Assembly: GCA_950022655.1 (NCBI GenBank)
Contig: OX465583.1
Location: forward strand, 10,561,798-10,625,797
From: Alentia gelatinosa
Lineage: Eukaryota; Annelida; Polychaeta; Phyllodocida; Polynoidae
Direction of reading: 5' to 3'
DNA: 64,000 nt
Notes under the pieces: generated by a model
Told to the model about the DNA's origin: nothing
Database searches by the model: none
The model's input: the letters and a program-made list of their open reading frames with translations, nothing else
Shown: in pieces, positions 20,641 to 30,304 of the stretch
Numbering within the stretch: position 1 is the first letter of the stretch
How the letters are laid out: each line of letters begins with the position of its first letter
Made by a program: the position numbers and the translations under genes

Positions 20641-21254
20641 TCAGGGATGCCAGTTTGTAGGATTTTGCCTACATGTAGGATTTTCATTCTAGTCTAAAAC
20701 ATATATGGAAACTTTAAGAAATTGTCTATGATTTAAGAACAATATAGACTCCAGCTTTTCTATTAGAATATTATACAAACTTGTTTTGTAATCTTTCAGA
20801 ATTTTTAATTCAGCTACCCCACAGCGCACACAGTTAGATAGCTTATGAGCCTAGAGCTGTAGGATGGTAGGATTCCTGTAGGAAATCCTCCTACAGACAA
20901 GGGCAAACCAGAATGCTGACATCTGATTGGCTTAAAATATGTCATGTGAGAATACTGTTATGGGGGACTTACCAAGTGTAAAAGGAAATCAGAGGAATGC
21001 CTTATGAACTTGTAAAGATATTTTGCAGAATATAGAACTGATAAAGTGTGGTAATCTATTCCAAGTGGATTTCTTTGAATAGTTCCCCATTCAGTGCAGA
21101 ACTACACATAGACCCACTCTCTGAGCAGATATCCAGATATCATATACTGCCAGTCTATATCCAAGGATCTGCTGGGAGAGTGATGGAGATTCCCCTTACA
21201 GCATATGCGTTTTAGGTGAGACATAGACTGTCCTCAGTCCCTATGTAAGATTTT
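20641..21254. other. Non-coding interval (intron-like)
   Basis: AT-rich with no open frame of note. It contains GGATTCCTGTAGGAAATCCTCCTACAG, a small inverted repeat near 20,865. It may be intronic to the surrounding broken gene. Confidence 0.3.
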
Positions 21255-21522
21255 TTCCTCACCCCAACTGGCATCCCTGCATCTTGATCAAAAACACCCA
21301 AATGTCATTGGTTGTCAGGCAGGCATCTGCAAATCCTCGAAAGGCTGTAAGAGGAAAGAGAAGAACTTTTCAGATTTCAGGAATCTAGAGATCTTTCAAT
21401 CTATTGCATCTTCCATTCAGGAAGAGGGAGATGGTGACGAAGATGAGATCCTTCAAAACGTTCCTCCTCCAGAGTATTCTCTCGGTGAAGCCCTTCCTGA
21501 CAAAGACAATATCAGAACAGAG
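21255..21522 (+). pseudogene. Exon of KDZ/HMGXB3-like gene (Cys-rich segment)
   Basis: Frame open from about 21,255 reads HPNVIGCQAGICKS, SSKGCKRKEKNFSDF, then an acidic run and PPPEYSLGEALPDKDN. It ends AACAGAG followed by GTGACA, a usable splice donor in phase 0. The next exon (22,370) also starts in phase 0. The GCQ.G.CK pattern resembles cysteine segments next to the KDZ-transposase-associated clusters. Assignment rests on pattern plus splice phase. Confidence 0.45.
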
Positions 21523-22087
21523 GTGACAGCATCATCTGCCCATGTCCTCATGCCCAGTCTCCTACTGCTCAGCATGATGCAACACAGAAAGCAGGCATTT
21601 GGCATGCTCAGGGATGCCAGTTTTCAGGGGATTTCAGGATATCAGGGATTTTCCTCACCTCTACATATATCCAAAATTTGCACTGAAAATGAGTTTTAAG
21701 TCTAATAGAACATATTGGACATTAAACTACCCAAACAAACAAACTGAGGTTATAGGCGGCCGCTAGCGGGGACCCGGCGGCCGCTAGCGGTGCCTGACTG
21801 GTCGTACCCTGTGGGCCCAAGGGCCTTGCACAGTCAGGAAGGCTCCCTGACTGCGCACTGCCTGTGTGGTAACCCGCCATAGGGTATGAGTGACTCCCTG
21901 AACCCCCCTGAGACTCTCCAATCGTATTAGAACCTAGAATGTGTAGGGGGAGTGTAAGTTCACAACACACACATCATTTTTCACCCTGGGATTGAGTGGG
22001 GGTGCAGTATTGAGGTCAATGTAACCGCAGGCATGTGACCTACCCGGCGGGTGCAGGAGGCACCCTATATGCCCCTCTCTAGACATT
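21523..22087. repeat. SINE tail copy and GC-rich repeat in intron
   Basis: 21,690-21,745 matches the 3' tail of the SINE family (TCTAAT.GAACA.ATTGGAC.TTAAACTACC then CAAA repeats, with small changes), so it is a 5'-truncated SINE. It is followed by ~340 bp of GC-rich sequence with a repeated GCGGCCGCTAGCGG and an inverted pair TGCCTGACTG / CAGTCAGG. Origin of the GC-rich part unknown. Confidence 0.5.
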
Positions 22088-22272
22088 CCACCCCCAGCAT
22101 AGGTAGATTTACTGCTATATCAAAGGCCAATACATCTCATACCATGTCTATGTAGTGTGGGAAGTAAAAGCACTCTCACCTCGGTAAATGTGTAGGGGTG
22201 TGATTTTTACCTACATTCATCTAATTGAACAAATTGGACGTTAAACTACCCAAACAATCAAACAAACAAACA
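22088..22272 (+). mobile_element. SINE copy, 3' body and tail
   Basis: Shares with 28,046-28,259 and 46,711-46,930 the body GGTAGATTTACTGCTATATC...ATGTCTATGTAGTGTGGGAAG...CTCACCTCGGTAAATGTG, followed by the ATTGGACGTTAAACTACC tail and CAAA repeats. Lacks the tRNA-like head. Confidence 0.75.
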
Positions 22273-22369
22273 TACCTTAAGCTATATTTTCTAATATTAA
22301 TCTATAGTACTAAAAATCTTTCTATATTTCTCTACCATAAATTGACAAGTGCTTTTTATATATTTATAG

Positions 22370-22573
22370 GATGTGTTTGATGTCAACTCTGGCAAGTGGC
22401 AGTTTCCCTGTTTAAGTAAACATAAACCACAACCAGTCACTTCACAGAAGCTTCAAACACATATATTAGATGGTGATGACATGAGCGATCGCAAGCTTGG
22501 GGATAGGATTGACGGCTGCCTCGTTGTTCCCAACTTTGTATCCCCTATGACTACAGGTTCCTGTGGTTGCCAG
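22370..22573 (+). pseudogene. Exon of KDZ/HMGXB3-like gene
   Basis: A clean internal exon: TTTATAG acceptor before 22,370 and CAG followed by GTATGT after 22,573, both phase 0, 68 codons. It contains SGKWQFPCLSKHKPQ and RIDGCLVVPNF...GSCGC. This resembles the region after the SWIM finger in HMGXB3-type proteins, whose CxC clusters are associated with KDZ transposases. Known members are thought to derive from transposons. The neighbouring exons carry lesions, so the gene is probably dead. Confidence 0.5.
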
Positions 22574-22623
22574 GTATGTGGGTCATGCATGAATTAGTTC
22601 TACATTTTAACCTTAATTCAATC

Positions 22624-22738
22624 AATATCATTTTGTGTTCCCGGCTCTTTGCCACAAACTAAATATCATTTTGTGTTACCGGCTCTTTGCCACAAACTAA
22701 ATATCATTTTGTGTTATCGGCTCTTTGCCACAAACTCT
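22624..22738. repeat. 38-bp tandem repeat, three copies
   Basis: Three nearly identical units of AATATCATTTTGTGTT followed by CGGCTCTTTGCCACAAACT, in the intron between two exons of the broken gene. Unit differences are single bases. Confidence 0.85.
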
Positions 22739-22880
22739 ATCTTCTTCAATTAAAATTATTAAGATAGCTTTCACCTTTTCTTAGAAAATGATGTCCACCT
22801 CCCTATACTCTTTATTGCATTTTTATATCCAAAGCCATATCAGTTAGTTGTCCTAATGATTAGTATTTTTCATTCAATAG

Positions 22881-23127
22881 GGTGAGCACAACGGATGGAC
22901 CTCTGATGACCTCCCAAATGGCAGAGACGAAATTTCCCATAAAAAAACACTTTACACCCTGCACACCCGTTAGCTCTACAGTCTATGAGAGACTGTGTAT
23001 CAATGGTTCCTGCACCGTTGAATGGACAGATGAGGAAGAATGTATACGCATTCTCACCGAAGACACTTGTGCTGGGGATGAAATCAGACATGCCTTTCTG
23101 AACAGAGCCTTAAGCCAGCCTACATGA
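22881..23127 (+). pseudogene. Cysteine-cluster exon with internal frameshift
   Basis: An AATAG acceptor precedes 22,881. Continuing phase 0 gives HNGWTSDDLPN and KKTLYTLHT, then a stop at about 22,971. The +1 frame picks up at that place with TVYERLCINGSCTVEWTDEE and TEDTCAGDEIRHAFLN. The first half ends in the usual (T)LYTLH motif and the second starts with the usual V(Y/W).R.C...C...DG-like cluster of KDZ-associated domains. So a single-base change separates two halves of one domain. This supports a pseudogene. Confidence 0.55.
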
Positions 23128-23165
23128 TTAAGTGGATTTAGTGGATTTCACCTAACTCTAGATGA

Positions 23166-23291
23166 CCTAACGTCTTCCGCTGTATGCAGTGTCCTTCATG
23201 TGGGCCAAATCCTTGGGCTCTGGCCTGCGATGGCACGAAATTGGGGGTCTATATGAGGAACCTCTGTTTCAGTCCCATAGAAATAGTTTAG
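23166..23291 (+). pseudogene. Cysteine-cluster fragment (RC..C...P..L.CDGT)
   Basis: About 40 codons reading VFRCMQCPSCGPNPWALAC then DGTKLGV. The pattern FRC..CG..P..L..DGT is the next cysteine cluster in HMGXB3/KDZ-associated proteins, and usually lies ~60-100 residues after the previous cluster. Here it follows almost at once, so the segment between was deleted. Stop TAG at 23,289-23,291. Confidence 0.5.
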
Positions 23292-23589
23292 TATACCGTA
23301 GTCAAATATGGTACAAAGTATGAAGTATTTGAATAGGAAAAAGATTTTAGAATTAGTGTGTTTTATTTAGTATCTTCACAAAACTTTAATATCATATATC
23401 AAAATGTGTATCATTATTATATCATGTATCTGTGTATTGGCTAGTATTTGTCGTTTATGTGTGATCTATGTTGTTCTTTCCCTGTGTGTGTGGTTCTCAT
23501 TTGCCCTTTTAATTAGTTGAGAGAAGTTTGGCATTGTCTTTAAACCAGGGCGCCTTATTTCGACCGCTGATACTAGTCATGTGGTACAG
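23292..23589. other. AT-rich spacer with possible coding remnant
   Basis: Mostly non-coding. At 23,515-23,600 one plus frame reads FGIVFKPGRLISTADTSHVV without stops up to a MITE. It may be the start of the ORF pieces that resume at 23,909. Confidence 0.3.
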
Positions 23590-23596
23590 TCCTTAA

Positions 23597-23903
23597 AGCC
23601 AAATGCCCATCTACCGATTCCGGAACATTCATGTACCTTTGTGGGCGACAAACGGACGGTAATTTGTCTCACCAAAGGCATCCTAACGGAGTCGGCCGTA
23701 GTCGGTAGATGTAGGACAGCTAGGCAAGGGTGAGCCACCGATTAGTAGACCGATTTGCTTAGGACTAATATCCACCACCCCATCTTCTCAATGTCCGCCG
23801 GTAGAGCGAAGAGTTACGTAATTTGCCTGCGACAAGGCGACCGACTCCTATGCAATTTGGGGACTAATCGCTCAACCCTGAATCGGTAGATGGGCATCAG
23901 GCT
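23597..23903. mobile_element. MITE D, copy 1 (~305 bp)
   Basis: Inverted ends TGCCCATCTACCGATTC (23,606) and GAATCGGTAGATGGGCA (to 23,896), extended by TTAAAGCC/GGCTTTA outside. The inner right part is similar to 57,330-57,425. No coding capacity. The target duplication was not resolved. Confidence 0.7.
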
Positions 23904-23908
23904 TTAGG

Positions 23909-24474
23909 GTGCATATTCCCTGGGACAATGCTACCCCTCTGTTCTTCTATGCTGAGGCGGCTTGTACTAGACGTGCTGCACGGTACTTTGATTTTTGTTA
24001 CGCTGGCCCTGTGAAATTGGCCTGCGAATACCTATTGTCCATAGACCCCCGTGAGCATCCACTCATAACACACATGGTGGGGTGCCTGTCCTTAACCTCT
24101 TTGGGGAACCTTCATATCATCTGTTCGGCACTGCCCCAGCCGATGATGTGGAAATGAATACAGACCGACTCGATATACACTCAAAAATACTTAGTCAACC
24201 GTCTAAGGTACAGCGCGAACTTATATCACCACTGGATACTCAGTTCCCTGCTGTTGATAAGACGATCAGGAGTATGCAACGTTTTCTAAGTGAATTGGTC
24301 CAGAAGTTTGGTAATGCGTCCGCCATTAACCAGGGTGAAATTGAGGTTGTTCGGCTCTTTCAATCCCTTTTTGCGGTAATGCTTAGGGCTAAGCTCGGTC
24401 AGACGCTCCATTATATCGAACTCCTGTGGTTGCTCGATGCATACGCCACCAGCTCCATGATTGACGTGAATTAA
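23909..24474 (+). pseudogene. Unrecognised ORF pieces before the Polinton remnant
   Basis: Two overlapping frames with protein-like composition: IPWDNATPLFFYAEAA up to PREHPLITHM, then a shift near 24,080 to VLNLFGEPSYHLFGTAPADD and a helical C-terminal part ending at 24,474. Codon use differs from the flanking AT-rich DNA (GC-richer). No known domain recognised. A structural or accessory gene of the adjacent Polinton is possible but not shown. Part of it is copied in inverse orientation at 24,604-24,711. Confidence 0.35.
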
Positions 24475-24711
24475 GCTGCCTGCTATGGTGACACGGTCAC
24501 CCTCTGCCCTGACGTGCCTTATATGAAACGGCTGACCGAGGTTTCTTGCGCGGCTGCATTGTTGCGGGATGATGCAACGGCTAATGCAGCGCCGAACACC
24601 CTCATTTCACCCTGGATAATGGCGGACGCATTACCAAACTTCTGGACCAATTCACTTAGAAAAAGTTGCATACTACTGATCGTCTTATCGACAGCAGGGA
24701 ACTGAGTATCC
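24234..24711. repeat. Inverted duplication with 108-bp arms
   Basis: Arms at 24,234-24,341 and 24,604-24,711 are reverse complements with about four mismatches, separated by 262 bp. The left arm lies in an open frame; the right arm is its antisense copy. A stable hairpin RNA could form. Confidence 0.85.
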
Positions 24712-25269
24712 AGTCATGACTATTTGTTTCACCTGCACTCTACTGAGCTGGCTGTATACCTCGATGATGGTTTTGTCCTCTTCATGAGCATGGAGGATAG
24801 TGGGCAACTGATTTGTGGGAATCGTCCCCCAGTTGTACAGCTCATCAAATACTACACAGTAGTGCGAATAGCTTGGGACTGCACCTTTCAGACGGCGAGA
24901 TTGTGGATTCCGTACTCAATGAATGCAAGTCGGCATTTCGTATGACACAGGTATTCTGCCGGCAACCAGCGTAGTAATCTCATTACTTTCTCTTGAGATT
25001 AGCAGATTTAAAAAATACATTACTAAACTTTGATTTCGGCATGGCTCGAAATAAATCATAAGAGAAAAAGTATATCTGCCAATAGATCTACAAAAAAGAA
25101 GAACAGATTCTATTTTTCCCTGCATGAGATTCTCACTCTCGTGGCTCTTCAGTCTCCATGCCTAGGTCTGGTTCACTTTGTCTCTATGTGCGGGAGACTC
25201 TCCAAGCGGATAGTACAGAAAATTGCACGTTTTATATGTGGTAGGTAATAAAGTGGCAACCAGTCAGCA
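24712..25269. other. Spacer with short unassigned frames
   Basis: A plus frame at 24,724-24,945 (…TELAVYLDDGFVLFMS…) may belong to the same broken gene as the pieces before it. The rest, to 25,269, shows no convincing coding. Confidence 0.25.
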
Positions 25270-25539
25270 TTGGAATATCCTGTTGCTGGTTTCGAGACTA
25301 CCTCGATACATTACCCATCCAACGATTTACCGAAGCACAGTCTGAATGTCCATATTTGGTCGAAGAAGTTGCTTGATGATAATCAACTTGAGGTGGTCAT
25401 AGACCCTATACCGACTGATCTTCGTCAGCCCTTGAAGAAGACTTTTGGCGGTCGCTCTATTTGTTTCGACACAAGTGACCTCCGACAACGCCTGGAGGAT
25501 AGCTCTACGAAGCTAGCGTTTGAGAAACACAGCCATTAG
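25270..25539 (+). pseudogene. Unrecognised ORF, possibly Polinton-associated
   Basis: 89 open codons (…GFETTSIHYPSNDLPKHS… to TAG). It has a beta-rich, balanced composition that looks coding, but no family recognised. It lies between unknown pieces and the polymerase remnant, in the same orientation. Confidence 0.3.
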
Positions 25540-26040
25540 TGATGTTACATAGTTGATTAATAATGAGATGAAGGGGTGGTGATATGAAAGAGAATGGGAT
25601 ATATAGAGATGAGGGATAGAGAGTGCAGGTGAGTAGTTTGACAGATCAGAATTTCAACCAGATATGACGACAAGAGCTAGTGGGAATAAGTGTTACATCG
25701 CGGATTAATACAAATTAGAATTACTGAGAATGGGATGATGCAATGGGGTGATGAGATGATGCAATAATACTTGTTGTGATTTTAGTTATTATAGCTGCCA
25801 AACAGGCATGTTATGTAATTATAAAGGTGTTACATAATGGAAATAGATGTGTGTAAGCAGAGTGATGATATGATTTAGGGAAGGTGGTGATATGAAATGA
25901 GTTTGTATAGATTTGTAGGATGCAAGACACCTGAGAATGTAGTGGAAGATGCAGCAGGGCCTGGATGGAGTATAGTGGTGACCCTGGGGTGTGTGTTGGG
26001 TGTGGGTTATAAGAGATGGTGGGGTGGTGAGTATGGTGTC
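25540..26040. other. GT/AG-rich spacer upstream of polymerase remnant
   Basis: Many GGTGATATG and GATGAG words, simple-sequence like. The frame in phase with the polymerase is open from 25,897, but its first ~45 codons look like read-through of this low-complexity DNA. Confidence 0.4.
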
Positions 26041-26640
26041 AGTATGATACACTGTCAACCTGCCTCAGAACATTCTGAACAACGATGCATCATTTCGTTG
26101 CATCATAGGGAAGCAGGTGGTCTGTATAAAGATAAATTGTGTGCATTCAGATGCCTCGCCTACAAGGCAGGCGGGCGTGAGGAATTAGAACCAAGGTCGA
26201 GAGTAACGTATGCTCAATGGAGGGCATATCAGTTGGCTGATGGCAACGAAGATGTGCCTGTGAACTACAACCGCTACAAAGGTTTGAGCATGGCAGATTT
26301 ACCCGACTTTGAACAGTGTTTCTGTGCGCAGGTAAACGTCTATTTCCTTAATGCAGACAACACCTGTACCCGAATGTACTGTACAATGATGCTGGACTAT
26401 CCTGATGTAGATGTCGATCTTGATTTGAATTTGTATGACAGACACTTCAGTCTAATCACAAACTTCAATGTATATGCACAGAAATATGCATGTGGATTCT
26501 GTGGTCGTTCTTTTCAGCTTCTTTCGTCACTGAAAAGACACCAGCGCACTGGCACAAGCAGGGTGAGATATGTATATATCCTGGTGGGGTGTACGAAGGG
26601 TCAAAGACAATTTTTGAGGAGATGCACAATCTTTTGGGAA
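26041..26640 (+). pseudogene. Polinton/Maverick DNA polymerase B, N-terminal region
   Basis: Sequence features match the region before the exonuclease of protein-primed PolB from Polintons (adintovirus-like): CAFRCLAYKAG, a (Y/F).G..M.DLP.FE..F segment (YKGLSMADLPDFEQCF), LNLYDRHFSLITNFN, and the zinc-finger-like CGFCGRSF...LKRHQRTG. The family uses a terminal protein to replicate linear 15-20-kb DNA elements. The frame ends at 26,641 in an unrelated tail. Another frame (YPGGVYEGSKTIFEEM) takes over near 26,570, showing a frameshift. Confidence 0.7.
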
Positions 26641-26870
26641 TAGAGCTGACTGAATAAGAAGCATTATCCTTTCTTTGCTGTCTATGATTTTTAAGCAATC
26701 TTGAGGAAACACGACGAAGAAGAGGTGGGGAGAAAAACAACCTGGACGACTAAACATGAACCCGTTTGTGTCTCTGTGTGTTCCTTCATTACACCCTTCA
26801 AAGAACCTCACTGTATCATTGATGATGATCCTGACAATCTGGTTAAGCGTATGGTAGACTTGTAAAATCT
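26641..26870 (+). pseudogene. Polinton PolB, exonuclease start (ExoI) with stop
   Basis: A plus frame reads HYPFFAVYDF, then TAA, then AILRKHD, and later HEPVCVSVCSF and DDDPDNLVKRM. This is the usual ExoI region, in which the aspartate is followed by an acidic residue that binds catalytic metal. In this copy that second position is a TAA codon. After the stop, the frame remains family-like to about 26,865. The fragment is inactive. Confidence 0.65.
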
Positions 26871-27264
26871 TTGGAACGCTGGAGTTGGGTAATAGAGCAA
26901 TTAGAGAGAGCAAAAGAAGAGTTTTCTGTTCAACTACCTCCGTACGCGTGATGCAGACGAGGACGACCTAGATGGACTGACCCAGGAGCAGTTGTTAGAG
27001 CGGGAAGAGGAGAAGATGGTCGAGCAGGACAGGTTGGAAGAAGAAGGGGTATTGGAGGACCATCAGAGATTGGACAACGACGACGACGATGAGAGTGAAA
27101 GACTAGAAGGCCAAGGCAATGTAGAAGAGCAAGACAGAGGACTGGGGCAAGACTGTACAAGGGAAAAACATTGTAGAAGCTCCTGTGATGCAAATGCAAA
27201 GTAATCAGAAACTTGTCTTAGGGTTCCCTACTTCTAGACCGGACTTTCCATTCTAACATCTCTT
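26871..27264 (+). pseudogene. PolB remnant with acidic low-complexity stretch
   Basis: Frame reads ERWSWVIEQLER, then changes near 26,945 to a very acidic, Glu/Asp-rich run (LLEREEEKMVEQDRLEEE…) to 27,204. Such an acidic insert occurs in some Polinton polymerases. ExoII, ExoIII and palm motif A, which should lie around here, are not found, so much of the gene has been deleted. Confidence 0.45.
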
Positions 27265-27830
27265 GTGTTTATGGGAAGAGCAAAGCTCACCTGGCCGTCA
27301 ACGACCCCCTTTTCAAGAAACTGACAGAAATACCAGGTGAGCTTTTCGAAATAGAGAAGAAGAAGAAGAAGAGAAAAATCAATCTTGACATGCCTGTTCA
27401 ACTCGGATTCTATGGGCTGCAGACTGCCAAGCTTCAACTCCTGAGGTTTTACTATGAGTGCTTGCATTGATACCTCGGTAGAGAAGCATTTGAGGTCACT
27501 CCCTGTGACACTGACAGTCTCTATTTCATGCTGAACAAGCCAACTTTTGCAGAGGCTGTCAAGTATATGAGACAGAGGTCTAATGAAAACGAGATTCGCC
27601 GAAGTTGTAAGAACCCTGAGGTGGTGGACGATTCGGTTTTCAAATTAGAAGCGACTGGCAGAGAGCTCATAGCCTTGTCTTCCAAAACCTATTATCTGGA
27701 AAAGGAGACCGGACCCCCTAGCGTGAAATGCAAAGGGATCCGGCAGTCAGCTTTAGCTGAGCCGCGCCGTCTATATGAGGACGCCTTGTGTAGACACCCA
27801 CAGGGTCAGCTACAAACGTTGGTCTGAGGG
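27265..27830 (+). pseudogene. Polinton PolB, palm domain with motif C
   Basis: Family-like through AHLAVNDPLFKKLTEI, INLDMPVQLGFYGLQ, LLRFYYECLH, one TGA near 27,470, then the catalytic motif C CDTDSLYF and later SSKTYYLEKE and KCKGIRQ. The DTDS motif holds the second metal-binding aspartates of the polymerase site. The stop inside the palm and the missing upstream motifs show it is a relic. Confidence 0.75.
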
Positions 27831-27856
27831 CAAACATGGGTACGATCATGATGACA

Positions 27857-28259
27857 GGTCTGCTGGGGTGGACAGAAATTACCAATCTGTTCACCCTCTT
27901 GGTCGCCTCGCCTCCTCGTGGTGCAGACTGGATATGCTTGCACGCAAGCATAACTAAAGCGACCGGGGTGGGTGGGGAGATAGCTCAGTGGTAAAGAGTA
28001 CGGGACTTTGTTGATTCGGGTCCCACTGCAGCCACTTTTCTCCTTCAACCCCCAGCAGTGGTAGATTTACTGCTATATCAAAGGCCAATCCTTCTCATGC
28101 CATGTCTATGTGGTGTGGGAAGTAAAAGAACTCTCACCTCGGTAAATGTGTAGGGGTGGGATTTCTCCTGCATTCATCTCATAGATTCGATCAAACCCAA
28201 AGTAAGTCTAATTGAACAAATTGGATATTAAACTACCAAAACAAACAAACAAACAAACA
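27857..28259 (+). mobile_element. Full SINE with tRNA-like promoter, inserted in PolB
   Basis: Flanked by a 12-bp direct repeat ATCATGATGACA at 27,845-27,856 and 28,260-28,271. The inserted 403 bp contain an RNA polymerase III promoter: box A TAGCTCAGTGG at 27,981-27,991 and box B GATTCGGGTCC at 28,013-28,023. A family body and a tail ATTGGA.ATTAAACTACC with CAAA repeats follow. Both sides of the insertion read the same PolB C-terminal frame. About 110 bp precede box A, so the head may be composite. Confidence 0.85.
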
Positions 28260-28357
28260 ATCATGATGACAAGCAGAGATGCAACAGCTTTTCCTATTTC
28301 TATGTCAAAAGAACGGTCCACCAAAACGACGTCGACACAAGTCTGTTACAACTTGTC
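28260..28357 (+). pseudogene. Polinton PolB, C-terminal end
   Basis: Reads CNSFSYFYVKRTVHQNDV, matching the usual SYFY.KR.V...G..T C-terminal motif of Polinton PolB. It continues the frame that ends at the 5' target duplication of the SINE (…RWSEGKHGYDHDD). Confidence 0.65.
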
Positions 28358-28790
28358 ATGAACCCTTGGGAAAAATACAACACCCTTGTCCTGAAACGAT
28401 TCCAGCATAAGCTTTCCAACGACTATGAGGTGTTCTTGGCCGGACATAACCTCTTGTTCTCCTCGGTCACTGAATTGTTTATGTACGAGAAGGCGATGGC
28501 CTGCGACTGCCCTGACATTGCCGCACGGATCAGGATCGCTCGCACTGAAAGTCTAATTGAACAAATTGGACGTTAAACTACCCAAACAAACAAAGCTCGC
28601 ACTGACAGAGAGGTGATGCACGCAGCCAGGCAGATCAGAGTGAAAGACTGTTGGTATGCCATGAGGGAAGAAGTGATGGAGGAGGTGTTGGAAATGAAAA
28701 TCCAAATAATGAAAGACGACCTGGCTACAGAACTGAATGCCTTGAATGGTAGGTTGGTTGTTCAACCGGGTTGTCATTTCGACAGTTAAT
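28358..28790 (+). pseudogene. ORF next to PolB, split by a SINE tail
   Basis: ATG at 28,358 begins NPWEKYNTLVLKRFQHKL…, with a conserved-looking CDCPDIAARIRIAR segment, then after a 46-bp insertion TDREVMHAARQIRVKDCWY and a helical region ending in GCHFDS and TAA at about 28,785. The two sides keep the same frame if the insertion and one target copy are removed. Position and strand suggest a Polinton gene downstream of polymerase. No function assigned. Confidence 0.45.
28549..28594 (+). mobile_element. 46-bp SINE tail insertion with target duplication
   Basis: Flanked by an exact 11-bp direct repeat GCTCGCACTGA (28,538-28,548 and 28,595-28,605). The insert is only the last 46 bp of the SINE family (…ATTGGACGTTAAACTACC plus CAAA repeats). 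An extreme 5' truncation. Confidence 0.85.
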
Positions 28791-30299
28791 TCACATGCGG
28801 GTTATCTGCGGAAATGGCCGAATTGACCGATCCGATGAACTTCCCCGGCGACGACTTCATGTGTTTATTGGGACAGAAAGCTTAGGGATGATGTTTTCAT
28901 GGGGAGAGGTGCGGCACCCCAAATAGATGTGTAGTGTGTATATATATGTAAATATTGACTGCTGCCTGTGACTGCAACTTATAGCTCATGTGTGTAAAAA
29001 GATTGAGTGTGGGTAAACCGAGTGATTGATGATTGGGTCGGGCCGATGGCGCATCCGACGACGTCTGCATGGTGGGATGGGTAGGGTGTTTCGACAGTGG
29101 AATCAGACGACAGCATGGTATTGATATTTTGACAATCCGGGGGGAATATAGGCGGGGCATAGGTGAACATGTAAGTAGATGGTTGGTGATTTGGGTAATG
29201 ACTAATGTGCACACATGTGTACACTGTAGTTGAACCCATGGCCTGATGTGTTTCTCTGAGTCTGTATGCAGCTCAGAACCCCTCCAAAAGAGTCCCAAGC
29301 TCACCTAATGCTGGATATCGCCAGAATTTACCTATACTATTGCTGGAATTTCATGCAATGGCTTCTAACACTACAAATGAAACAACCACAGTCATGGAGG
29401 CTGAGTCCACAACTGCTCCACACACCCTGCAAGTAATATTCTCCAAATGGGGGCATAACCAATTCTGAATCACTGTCATTATTGCACAACTGTCACTAAT
29501 TTCTAATTGTCAATATTAAATTTCAATCATCAGGATATCACTACATGGAATGAAACATGTATTTTCAGTCTTTGTATATTATCAGGTATTTAGCATTTAT
29601 TTATCTATTTATTTATTTATTCATTTATTTTTATTTTTCTCACATAAACCAATATGCTAACCACGGGGCTTTGTATTCCATATACAGAGCAGAAGCCGAG
29701 GCCCAATATGATGGTGATGACCAAGCAACAGTTGGTTATGGAAGATAGGTCATAATACCAGTCGATGCATAATATTTTCTAATCTCAATCCAGTAAACTG
29801 AATAGGTCTATATCACCCAAATTCCCAACTCCCAACACCAAAATATTACAATGAAAGTAGTATAGTGCATATCTATTAGGCAACACAAATATAAATGGCT
29901 CCACTTCTTCTAATACAGGGTTATTAATTTTTTCTTGTTAATAACAGTGATATGGACAAGGTGGATGCAGAGATTAAACAAGCGGCAGCTGAGGTCTTTA
30001 TGGAAATAGCACAAGGCGAAATCTGCCACCACTGCAACAGCCATGGCAGAGTATACAATTGTGTAGGATTTGTTCATTATTAAAATTTTAAACTGAAATT
30101 TATCTTGTCTGGTTATAATTCTAGTAATAGATCCTCTCTTACATACATACAGAAATGGCTTGAAAAACCACCCCCAGTGCTCATACAATCCTATAATTAT
30201 TTCAAGATTAAATCATTGATTTGATTTAGGCCACTCTCCTATGTTAATAGAATCCACTGATAATTCAAGGAGCTGGTGTTACTTCAACCCATTACTGTA
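28791..30299. other. Non-coding spacer with (ATTT)n tract
   Basis: No coding recognised. A simple ATTT repeat lies at about 29,596-29,636. Bases ATGTT at 30,300-30,304 are the target duplication of element 2. Confidence 0.5.
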
Positions 30300-30304
30300 A
30301 TGTT

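Noticed and set aside
25819..26058. Minus ORF rich in Thr/His/Pro
   Set aside because: Translation of the complement of a GT-rich low-complexity stretch.
27968..28040. Apparent tRNA gene (box A and box B present)
   Set aside because: No cloverleaf with paired acceptor stem, and the segment lies inside a SINE with target duplication; it is a SINE promoter.
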